A program made the position numbers and the translations under genes. The notes below the pieces were generated by a model, which worked only from the letters and a program-made list of their open reading frames with translations, did not search any database and was not told where the DNA came from. Below are positions 1 to 5,737 of a DNA stretch of 7,215 bases, in pieces; the first letter of the stretch is position 1, and each line of letters starts with the position of its first letter. The stretch comes from Candidatus Omnitrophota bacterium. Lineage in GTDB: Bacteria > Omnitrophota > Gorgyraeia > 2-02-FULL-51-18. Location of the stretch: NCBI GenBank assembly GCA_016196505.1, contig JACPXO010000037.1:1-7215 (forward strand), given 5' to 3'.

Positions 1-353
1 GAAAACTTTCCTCACGAAAAGTGCCTGTTTTAGGCAGTATCCCGCTCGTCGGCCAGGCCTTCAGATATGACGATAAAGACAATGTGGAAAGAGAGCTTTT
101 GATCTTCATTACGCCCCACCTTGTGACAGGTTACGATAGTTTGGCGGCTGAAAGCGCGACACCCACCTCTTTGGTCGGGGGCAGAGACCTCGCGATCAAG
201 CGGATGCTTGACAACTTTAAAGACCGCGAAGTCGGCGAATCGCTCGATGCCTGGAAAGGGAATAAGCTCCCGGTCAGCCCTATTATCGAACGGGAAATGA
301 CCCAAGCGCTCGGCACTACAAGCGGCAAGACGGGTTCCAAACCCAACCGCTAA
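1..353 (+). CDS. Type II/IV secretin C-terminal fragment (GspD/PilQ family), 5' end outside window
   Basis: This is the 3' end of a gene for an outer-membrane secretin, the multimeric channel through which type IV pili or type II secretion substrates leave the cell. The reading frame is open from the first bases (codons begin at position 3) to a TAA at 351-353. The hallmark of the secretin core is visible: KVPVLGSIPLVGQAFR (the conserved VPxLGxIPxxGxxFR segment), then ELLIFITPHLV, the last strand of the barrel. The internal GTG at 21 falls inside this conserved block, so it is not a start. After ITPHLV come about 74 more residues, polar and charged, with no obvious membrane segment. PilQ-type secretins usually stop soon after this strand, whereas many GspD proteins carry a C-terminal S-domain that binds a lipoprotein pilotin; whether this tail does that is inference. 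The stop is 4 nt before the ATPase gene, consistent with one operon. Family is secure; GspD versus PilQ is not. Confidence 0.93.
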   Translation, partial: KLSSRKVPVLGSIPLVGQAFRYDDKDNVERELLIFITPHLVTGYDSLAAESATPTSLVGGRDLAIKRMLDNFKDREVGESLDAWKGNKLPVSPIIEREMTQALGTTSGKTGSKPNR

Positions 354-357
354 GACC

Positions 358-2070
358 ATGGCCAAACCCTACCTCAAATTCGGCGACATCCTGATCCGCG
401 AAGGGCTTATCACCAAAGACCAGCTGGCTAAAGCCCTGGAGGCCCAGAAAAAAGCTCCGCGCGATTTTCTTGGGGCGATCCTGGTCAAGATGGGCGCCAT
501 CACACCGAAAGACTTTGCCGTCACGTTGGGAAAACAGCTTAATGTCGCCTTTCTGTCACGCGAATCCGGGGGCTTGACCCCTGTGAAAAGTCAGGGACTT
601 GAAAAGCTCATTCCTGAAGAAACAGCCCGCAGACACCATCTCTTGCCTCTTCGCAAAGAAGGGAGCAGTCTGACAGTCGCTTTTGTGGATCCCACAGATG
701 TCGTCGTTTTGGATAATCTGCGCAAACTGACGGAATGCTCCATCGTTCAAGTGATCGGTACGATGGAAGATGTCGAAGCCGCTATCAGCGATTTTTACGG
801 AGAAGGGGGGATGCTCAAGAAAGCCATTGAGGCCTCGTATCTTGGGCAAGAAGCTCCCGTCGAGGCCGAACATGAGGAAGAGCTTTCCCTCGACGGTCTT
901 GTCGCCAGCGCCCAAAAATCGGCGGTCATACAGCTGGCGGACCTTATCATCCGCCAGGCGATCAAGGAACGGGCCAGCGACATACACATTGAGCCATTTC
1001 GGAACCAGATCAGCATCCGTTTCCGTATAGACGGCGTTTTGCATGAAATACCGCCCCCGGAAAAATCCATGATGATGCCTCTCGTCTCGCGGCTCAAGAT
1101 CCTGTCCAACATGGATATCGCCGAAAAACGGCTTCCTCAGGACGGGAGTTTTCGCGCGACCATCGAAAACCGGGCTATCGATTTCCGCGTGTCGACAGTC
1201 CCCACCGTGCACGGCGAAAAAATGGTTCTCCGTATCCTGGACAAAAGAGCAACCTCCTTAAATCTGGAGACCCTGGGTTTTTCCAAGGAAGAGCTCGAAC
1301 TTTATCGGACGGTGATCCACAAACCCTACGGACTGATCCTCATCACCGGGCCTACAGGCAGCGGTAAAACCACCACCCTTTATGCCGCGCTCAACGAATT
1401 GAAGGGTCCCGATAAGAACATCCTCACCGTGGAAGACCCCGTCGAATACCAGATGGAGGGCATCAATCAGATTCAGGTCAAGCCCAATATAGGGTTGACA
1501 TTTGCGGCGGGCCTCAGGGCTTTCTTAAGACAGGACCCGGACGTCATTCTCGTAGGAGAAACCCGCGACGCGGAGACCGACCAGATCTGCGTGCGCGCGG
1601 CGCTGACCGGACACCTTGTTTTTAGCACCCTTCATACCAACGATGCGCCTTCCTCGATCACACGGCTCATCGATATCGGGGTGGAGCCGTTCCTCGTCTC
1701 CTCGTCTCTTTTGATGATCGTAGCCCAGCGGCTGGTACGCAAACTTTGCCCCAAGTGCAAGGAATCCTATAAGCCAAGCCCCTCACAGCTTCCGAAAAAT
1801 TTTACTCTGGAAGCGAATACGCTCTATCGACCCAAGGGTTGTGACGCCTGTTCTAAAACAGGGTATCTTGGCCGTATGGCGCTCTTTGAGATCATGACCG
1901 TGAACGACCGGCTCCAGGAGCTGATAGCCCAAAGAGCGTCGATGACCCTGATACGCGTCGAAGCCAAAAAATCCGGTATGGCCAGTCTCGAACAAAGCGG
2001 TTTTAAGAAAATAAATGCCGGTGAAACCTCCGTCGAAGAAGTGCTCAGGGTGACGCTGGCCGGCGCCTGA
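358..2070 (+). CDS. pilB: PilB/GspE-type assembly ATPase with N-terminal MshEN domain
   Basis: A 570-residue cytoplasmic hexameric ATPase that powers pilin extraction and filament assembly. The N-terminal region (about 1-150) is a T2SSE_N/MshEN domain containing two tandem repeats of the LGxxLxxxG...LxxxLxxQ type, at about 7-30 and 37-60, the family motif linked to cyclic di-GMP binding. The motor domain shows Walker A GPTGSGKTT (331-339), the Asp box LTVEDPVEY (356-364), Walker B DPDVILVGETRD (393-404, E401 the likely catalytic glutamate) and the His box TGHLVFSTLHTND (417-429). A zinc-binding tetracysteine motif follows: C464, C467, C495 and C498, typical of PilB and GspE and absent from the retraction ATPase PilT. 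Length is normal for the family. The ATG at 358 comes 4 nt after the secretin stop with no clear Shine-Dalgarno sequence, suggesting translational coupling. Assignment as an assembly ATPase is very secure; choosing PilB over GspE rests on weak grounds. Confidence 0.96.
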   Translation: MAKPYLKFGDILIREGLITKDQLAKALEAQKKAPRDFLGAILVKMGAITPKDFAVTLGKQLNVAFLSRESGGLTPVKSQGLEKLIPEETARRHHLLPLRKEGSSLTVAFVDPTDVVVLDNLRKLTECSIVQVIGTMEDVEAAISDFYGEGGMLKKAIEASYLGQEAPVEAEHEEELSLDGLVASAQKSAVIQLADLIIRQAIKERASDIHIEPFRNQISIRFRIDGVLHEIPPPEKSMMMPLVSRLKILSNMDIAEKRLPQDGSFRATIENRAIDFRVSTVPTVHGEKMVLRILDKRATSLNLETLGFSKEELELYRTVIHKPYGLILITGPTGSGKTTTLYAALNELKGPDKNILTVEDPVEYQMEGINQIQVKPNIGLTFAAGLRAFLRQDPDVILVGETRDAETDQICVRAALTGHLVFSTLHTNDAPSSITRLIDIGVEPFLVSSSLLMIVAQRLVRKLCPKCKESYKPSPSQLPKNFTLEANTLYRPKGCDACSKTGYLGRMALFEIMTVNDRLQELIAQRASMTLIRVEAKKSGMASLEQSGFKKINAGETSVEEVLRVTLAGA

Positions 2071-2075
2071 ACTTT

Positions 2076-3302
2076 ATGCCTACTTTTCAATACACCGCGC
2101 GGAACAAACAAGGTGAGCAGATCCATGGAAAACAAGAAGCCCTGACAGAGGTCGAGGCCGTCGGGGTTCTCCAGGGCCAAGGCCTTATCCCGACCCATAT
2201 CGCGCTCGTTTCGTCGGAGGAGCGCGCGGTAGAATCCGGCCTGCGGCAAGTGCGTAAACGACACCGTCGGATCAAGGAGGACGACCTCCTTTTTTTTGTC
2301 ACTCAAACCGGCTCTCTTCTTGAGGCCGGGATTCCGCTTCTCCGCACGCTAGAAATCGTGGCCGACCAGATCGAAAGCTCCCAACTCAACCATGTCTTGA
2401 ACGATATCCGGCAAAAGATCAGGGAAGGGTCCAGCTTCAAAGACGCGGTGTATAAAAACGCCGGGTCTTTTCCGCTCTATTGGCCTTATCTCATTGAGGC
2501 GGGTGAAACCAGCGGGAGTCTGACCAACGTCCTGCAGCAACTGGCCAAAAACCTGGACGGAAGCATCCGGCTCAAGAAAAAAGTGGTGTCGGCCCTCATC
2601 TACCCCTGCATCTTGATCGCGGTCGCTTCCGTGGCGGTGCTTGTTTTTCTGCTCAAACTCATCCCTATTTTTGAGAATCTCTTTAAAAGCTTCAACGCCT
2701 CTCTGCCTCCCATCACGGCGGCGGTGGTGGTATTCAGTAATTTTATGAGAAAGTTTTTCCTCCTAATTCTGGCGGCCTTGGCCGGAGGGGTTTACGCTTT
2801 CAGGCGTTACCTCCGGACCCCGACCGGTAAAACGGCTTTTGATCAAACCGTTCTGCACATTCCGATCTTAGGCGATTTTTTGCGCAATGTCATTCAGGCC
2901 AGGATCTGCATGATCCTGTCGACGCTGATTCGAAGCGGCTTGAATCTCATTCAAAGCATCGAGATCTCATCCAAAGTGGCGGGGAACGTGATCTACGAGC
3001 GCAGTTTGGCGAACGCGGTGCAGGGGATACAGCAGGGAAAAACGCTCTCGGCGTGCATCAACGAATCCCGGCTTTTTGCACCTATGATGGTCCATTTTTT
3101 AAACATCGGCGAGGAAAGCGGCAAACTCGCCGAGATGGTTGAAAAAGCCGCCCGGTATTTCGACGAAAATGTGGACGTTTTTGCCACGCGTCTCGGCACA
3201 CTTGTCGAACCGGTGATCTTGATCGTCGTGGGAGGGATCATCGGATTTCTCCTCGTCGCCATGTTCATGCCTATTTTCAGTATCAGCCAGGCCATCAAAT
3301 AG
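2076..3302 (+). CDS. pilC: PilC/GspF-type inner-membrane platform protein
   Basis: A 408-residue polytopic membrane protein that forms the inner-membrane platform on which the assembly ATPase acts to add pilins to the filament. The start MPTFQYTARNKQGEQIHG is the typical PilC/GspF N-terminus. Two repeated T2SSF cytoplasmic helical domains are visible, about 68-170 (with LLFFVTQTGSLLEAGIPLL and IEAGETSGSL) and about 270-372 (with STLIRSGLNLIQSIEISS and NIGEESGKLAEMV). Hydrophobic segments lie at about 173-196, 227-244 and 380-402, the standard three-helix arrangement. Length is normal. The ATG at 2076 is 5 nt after the ATPase stop with no good Shine-Dalgarno sequence, so translation is probably coupled. 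The usual neighbour relationship ATPase then platform protein is retained. As with the ATPase, PilC and GspF cannot be told apart from sequence alone. Confidence 0.96.
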   Translation: MPTFQYTARNKQGEQIHGKQEALTEVEAVGVLQGQGLIPTHIALVSSEERAVESGLRQVRKRHRRIKEDDLLFFVTQTGSLLEAGIPLLRTLEIVADQIESSQLNHVLNDIRQKIREGSSFKDAVYKNAGSFPLYWPYLIEAGETSGSLTNVLQQLAKNLDGSIRLKKKVVSALIYPCILIAVASVAVLVFLLKLIPIFENLFKSFNASLPPITAAVVVFSNFMRKFFLLILAALAGGVYAFRRYLRTPTGKTAFDQTVLHIPILGDFLRNVIQARICMILSTLIRSGLNLIQSIEISSKVAGNVIYERSLANAVQGIQQGKTLSACINESRLFAPMMVHFLNIGEESGKLAEMVEKAARYFDENVDVFATRLGTLVEPVILIVVGGIIGFLLVAMFMPIFSISQAIK

Positions 3303-3306
3303 CCGG

Positions 3307-3334
3307 TTGACACTTGTAAATTTCATGATACTAT
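3307..3334 (+). promoter_or_regulatory. Predicted sigma-70-type promoter for the pilin genes
   Basis: The AT-rich gap after the platform gene holds a perfect -35 hexamer TTGACA (3307-3312), a 16-nt spacer and TACTAT (3329-3334), which is preceded by TG at 3326-3327 to give an extended -10 (TGaTACTAT). Transcription would begin near 3341, leaving a leader of about 45 nt. An overlapping alternative is TTGTAA (3314-3319), 17 nt, TATATT (3337-3342). This suggests the pilins are transcribed separately from, and more strongly than, the upstream machinery genes, as is common for major pilins. Prediction from sequence only. Confidence 0.6.
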
Positions 3335-3372
3335 GGTATATTATTGCTAAATAATAGTTAGTGTTGTAAACA

Positions 3373-3377
3373 AGGAG
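3373..3377 (+). promoter_or_regulatory. Strong Shine-Dalgarno site for the major pilin
   Basis: AGGAG sits 8 nt upstream of the ATG at 3386 and fixes that start. It is the best ribosome binding site in the window; the machinery genes upstream have none as good. This fits an abundant structural subunit. Confidence 0.75.
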
Positions 3378-3385
3378 TAAACAAA

Positions 3386-3784
3386 ATGAAAAAAGGCAGG
3401 GCCTTGAGTTCAAAGGGTTTCACGCTCATCGAAGTCCTTATTGTCATCGTCATTCTTGCCGTTTTAGCGGGGTTGGCCATTCCTATGTACCAAGGGACTG
3501 TTGAGAGGGCAAGAAGGGCTGAAGCGCTCCAGACGCTTCAGGCGATACGTTCTTCGGAAATGCGCTACTACGCCACTGCAGGGACCTACACCACGTCCCA
3601 GGCCGATCTAGACTTCGACTTTAGCACAACGGCCTTGAGTAGAGGGGGACAAACGTTACACTACAGTTACACGGTCCCGACCGGAAGCGTGTCTGGTTTT
3701 ACGGTGCAGGCCCGTAGAAATACGGCCGATGGCGGTGACGGAGCGACCACTGTTACCATCAATCAGGCTGGAGTGGTCAGCTGA
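3386..3784 (+). CDS. Type IV pilin / major pseudopilin-like protein (likely major subunit)
   Basis: A 132-residue prepilin. The leader MKKGRALSSKG ends at G11, the prepilin peptidase site, followed by F12 of the mature protein in FTLIEVLIVIVILAVLAGLA, with the conserved Glu at mature position 5 (E16). The hydrophobic helix is followed by IPMYQGTVERARRAEALQ, the amphipathic continuation of the pilin stem, then a small globular domain of about 80 residues. There are no cysteines, so no disulfide-bonded D-region as in Neisseria or Pseudomonas pilins. Its own promoter, the strong ribosome binding site and its place right after the platform gene suggest it is the most abundant subunit. The C-terminus TVTINQAGVVS resembles that of the next gene (TFTINGQTGVVT), suggesting duplication. 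The gene ends with tandem stops, TGA TAG. It could equally be called PilA-like or GspG-like; the canonical GspG pattern after the helix is not evident. Confidence 0.92.
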   Translation: MKKGRALSSKGFTLIEVLIVIVILAVLAGLAIPMYQGTVERARRAEALQTLQAIRSSEMRYYATAGTYTTSQADLDFDFSTTALSRGGQTLHYSYTVPTGSVSGFTVQARRNTADGGDGATTVTINQAGVVS

Positions 3785-3800
3785 TAGATTTTTAAAAAAA

Positions 3801-3859
3801 CTAAAACCCTGCTCCTACGGCGCGTGGATGCGTTGTTCCGTCGTGTGAGTGGGGTTTAG
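3801..3859. other. Inverted repeat with T-run on the minus-strand side, between two pilin genes
   Basis: CTAAAACCC (3801-3809) pairs with GGGGTTTAG (3851-3859): five base pairs, a one-base bulge, then three to four more. The loop is about 40 nt and can form an inner stem, ACGG (3817-3820) with CCGT (3838-3841). On the + strand no T-run follows, so it is not a standard terminator for the first pilin. Read on the minus strand, the stem is followed directly by seven T's (complement of 3794-3800), like an intrinsic terminator, but the loop is unusually long and no minus-strand gene is seen. It might instead be an mRNA processing or stabilising structure that sets the expression ratio of the two pilins. 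This is inference. Confidence 0.35.
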
Positions 3860-3884
3860 TCTATACGAACGGCTCGAGAAAAAG

Positions 3885-4277
3885 ATGCTTAAAAAGCTTG
3901 ATGCCTTTACCTTGATAGAGGTCATGATCACTCTCGTAATTCTCGGAGTGCTCGCGGGGATGGCGCTTCCCATGTATACAAAAACAGTGGAAGAATCCCG
4001 CGCGAACGAGGCCAGGGTTAATCTTCAAACCATCCATTACGGCGAAAAGATATACAAACTTAACAACAACGCTTTCTGGCCTGTCAGGGGTGCCACAAAA
4101 ACCACGGGCTCGAACCTCACGGAAATCAACACCACTTTGAATATCGACCTGGCAGTCCCGCAATTTTACGATATTTCGATCACGACCGATAACACCGGTA
4201 ATTACACCGCAACCGCTACCCGGAAAGGCGACACGCGCACTTTCACCATCAATGGCCAAACCGGCGTAGTCACGTAG
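3885..4277 (+). CDS. Second type IV pilin-like protein with alanine at the prepilin cleavage site
   Basis: A 130-residue pilin-like protein read from the ATG at 3885. The leader MLKKLDA is followed by FTLIEVMITLVILGVLAGMA, with the conserved mature Glu5 (E12) and the usual PMYTKTVEESRANEA stem continuation. The residue before the cleavage point is A7 instead of the nearly invariant glycine; in studied pilins alanine at this position can still be processed, often less well. A GTG at 3849 would add 12 residues but gives a poor leader and lies within the inverted repeat, so 3885 is preferred although its ribosome binding site is weak (GAG at 3876-3878). There are no cysteines. Similarity of the stem and C-terminus to the preceding pilin suggests a paralogous pair. 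In position it matches gspH of secretion operons, but it looks more like a second PilA/GspG than like GspH. Confidence 0.88.
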   Translation: MLKKLDAFTLIEVMITLVILGVLAGMALPMYTKTVEESRANEARVNLQTIHYGEKIYKLNNNAFWPVRGATKTTGSNLTEINTTLNIDLAVPQFYDISITTDNTGNYTATATRKGDTRTFTINGQTGVVT

Positions 4278-4292
4278 ACAGAGGGCCGTTCC

Positions 4293-4667
4293 ATGAAAGT
4301 AAACCTCGCCCGTGGCTTTACTTTGGTGGAAGTGATCATAGCGGCTCTTCTTCTCACCACCGTAGGCGCGGTTCTTTTTGTGGCTTTCACCTCAGCTCAT
4401 CGTTGGACACAGCCCCAAAACAGCACGGCCTTCAGTCTCGCGCGTCAAACGGCGGAAAATCTTTATCCCGCTGTGCGGCAGAGCACCTGGACATCCTCCG
4501 GCAATCCTTTAAGCGCCGGGTATGACAGTTCGGCCGCTCCCGAGACCGTGGTTTTAGATGCCAACTCTTATCAAAGGTCCTACAAAGTCAAAGCCGTAAG
4601 TCCCGCGGGAGGCACGGCTAAAGATTACCGTAAGGCCGAGGTCACCGTCTCATGGCCATCCTCTTAA
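4293..4667 (+). CDS. Minor pilin, PilV/GspI-like
   Basis: A 124-residue prepilin with leader MKVNLARG, cleavage after G8, and FTLVEVIIAALLLTTVGAVL with Glu5 of the mature protein at E13. The FTLVEVIIA pattern and the small size are typical of PilV and GspI minor pilins, which help to initiate the filament and form a tip complex. Residues after about 40 form a small, soluble, cysteine-free domain ending in AEVTVSWPSS; a closing beta strand of this type (xVxVxW) is common in GspI/PilV proteins. A ribosome binding site GAGGG (4281-4285) lies 7 nt before the ATG. The 3' end overlaps the next gene by 16 nt, indicating coupled translation. The prepilin assignment is secure; the I/V subtype is based on pattern and position. 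Confidence 0.83.
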   Translation: MKVNLARGFTLVEVIIAALLLTTVGAVLFVAFTSAHRWTQPQNSTAFSLARQTAENLYPAVRQSTWTSSGNPLSAGYDSSAAPETVVLDANSYQRSYKVKAVSPAGGTAKDYRKAEVTVSWPSS

Positions 4668-5272
4668 GGTCCAGGCCCCGGGGCTTCACGCTAGCCGAGC
4701 TTCTGATCGCGGGGCTTCTCCTGTCCATCGTTTTCGTCGCCGCGACCACGACCGCCGTTTCCGCGCTCAAATTTTTCTCGTCGCTCAAGGCCAACGGACC
4801 ACAAATGGAGGCCTCGTTCGCGATGGAACACATCACTCGAAAAGCCGCGCTGGCCAATAAGATCGTCGTCGAACAGGGAGGGACACAGCTTAAAATACGC
4901 TGGGATTACCAATCAGGGTCTTTCGCCCCGAACACCACTTCAGGATACTCGGTGGGGAGCACTTTGAATACGGCTGATGACCGCTGGATCAAATACGGTC
5001 TCATGAGCACGCGACCCCAAAGTCCATTTGCGCCGCCCGGAGCGGTGCCGGCCCCTCCGTATCAGATCTACTGGAAAGAGGATACGGCCGAAGCGGGAGG
5101 TGTCACTCGAAGCGATACCCGGCTTGAACCAAACCTGACCCTTTACGCGGGCTCGAGTTTTGCTTCTCCAGCGGTCAATACTTTGAGAGTCACGCTTTCG
5201 ACACAGACCGGCACGCCTCCAAAACCCATGATGCTCACAACCGATACGGTGTCCCATGCGGCCTCTCAATAA
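4652..5272 (+). CDS. Minor pilin, PilW/GspJ-like
   Basis: A 206-residue prepilin with leader MAILLRSRPRG, cleavage after G11, and FTLAELLIAGLLLSIVFVAA with Glu5 of the mature protein at E16. The FTLxELLIA pattern, the longer soluble domain and the helix extension MEASFAMEHITRKAALANKI are typical of PilW and GspJ proteins. A proline-rich stretch (about 120-137) is followed by YQIYWKED and, near the C-terminus, the strand LRVTLSTQTG. There are no cysteines. The start overlaps the previous gene by 16 nt, with GAGG (4638-4641) 10 nt before the ATG, and the end overlaps the next gene by 17 nt. This tight coupling suggests that the three minor pilins are made in fixed proportions for one complex. 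Confidence 0.83.
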   Translation: MAILLRSRPRGFTLAELLIAGLLLSIVFVAATTTAVSALKFFSSLKANGPQMEASFAMEHITRKAALANKIVVEQGGTQLKIRWDYQSGSFAPNTTSGYSVGSTLNTADDRWIKYGLMSTRPQSPFAPPGAVPAPPYQIYWKEDTAEAGGVTRSDTRLEPNLTLYAGSSFASPAVNTLRVTLSTQTGTPPKPMMLTTDTVSHAASQ

Positions 5273-5654
5273 CGATCAAAAAGGCGTTCTGATCACCGTG
5301 GTGGTGATCGCTATTCTCACGCTGACGCTCCTAGCGGGGTACGTCATGACCTTGGCCTATAACCAAAAAAAGATCGTGGACCAGGTGTCCGGAAACAGGG
5401 TTCAGCGCTACTACGCCGCCCAAGCCGGAGTGGTGGACGCCCAGTGGAGGATCCGCAACAACAGCACGACGGAACTCGGCGGCGGCACTTTCACCAACTC
5501 CGTTTTTAGCCCTACGTATTACCTTAATTTGGCCACGGATTCGGTTCATTCCAACTGTGCCAGCGGAGACAACGTAAAGGTCGTGATCGGCGCGTTCGGA
5601 GCCGAGGTCCCCGGGCTCAGAAAAATCCAATCCTCAGGAATAGAATCTTGCTAA
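5256..5654 (+). CDS. Pilin-like protein lacking Glu5, PilX/GspK-like
   Basis: A 132-residue protein with a pilin-like N-terminus: MRPLNNDQKG, then VLITVVVIAILTLTLLAGYV. The putative cleavage site is after G10, but mature position 5 is valine (V15) instead of glutamate. Loss of Glu5 is characteristic of GspK, the tip-most pseudopilin, and is also seen among PilX_N-type proteins. After the helix, RYYAAQAGVVDAQWR (about 51-65) matches the YxAxAGxxxA pattern of the PilX/GspK family. GspK proteins are usually around 300 residues, so if K-like this one lacks most of the large domain. It has two cysteines, C101 and the final residue C132, the only ones among the five pilin-like proteins here. The start overlaps the previous gene by 17 nt and has no clear ribosome binding site. 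Function as tip or priming subunit is inferred. Confidence 0.75.
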   Translation: MRPLNNDQKGVLITVVVIAILTLTLLAGYVMTLAYNQKKIVDQVSGNRVQRYYAAQAGVVDAQWRIRNNSTTELGGGTFTNSVFSPTYYLNLATDSVHSNCASGDNVKVVIGAFGAEVPGLRKIQSSGIESC

Positions 5655-5658
5655 TTCA

Positions 5659-5686
5659 TTGCGTTTTGTCCCGTTTTCTATATAAT
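5659..5686 (+). promoter_or_regulatory. Predicted promoter for the coiled-coil protein and helicase
   Basis: A perfect -10 hexamer TATAAT (5681-5686) lies in the AT-rich 83-base gap after the last pilin gene. The best -35 is weak: TTGCGT (5659-5664, three of six matches) with a 16-nt spacer. A leader of about 45 nt would precede the ATG at 5738. This probably starts a transcription unit separate from the pilin genes. No convincing terminator is visible between the last pilin stop and this site. Confidence 0.5.
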
Positions 5687-5737
5687 TGGAAGGAATCGAG
5701 CTATTTTTTAGGGCAACCGCAAAGATAAGGGGTACCG

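Noticed and set aside
556..1212. Minus-strand open frame of 218 codons inside the ATPase gene
   Set aside because: It is opposite a clearly real gene with all ATPase motifs; its translation has no recognisable domain and looks like a codon-bias shadow.
3334..3348. Possible sigma-54 promoter (TGG...TTGCT) ahead of the major pilin
   Set aside because: GG (3335-3336) and GC (3346-3347) are separated by 9 bases; the sigma-54 site needs 10, and the first half lacks the C of TGGC. A sigma-70-type site nearby is better.
3801..3859. Cyclic di-GMP riboswitch or + strand intrinsic terminator in the pilin spacer
   Set aside because: The conserved sequence blocks of GEMM riboswitches are not recognisable, and no T-run follows the stem on the + strand.
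3849..3884. GTG at 3849 as the start of the second pilin
   Set aside because: It would give a 19-residue leader that is less prepilin-like, and it falls in the inverted repeat. ATG 3885 gives a standard short basic leader.
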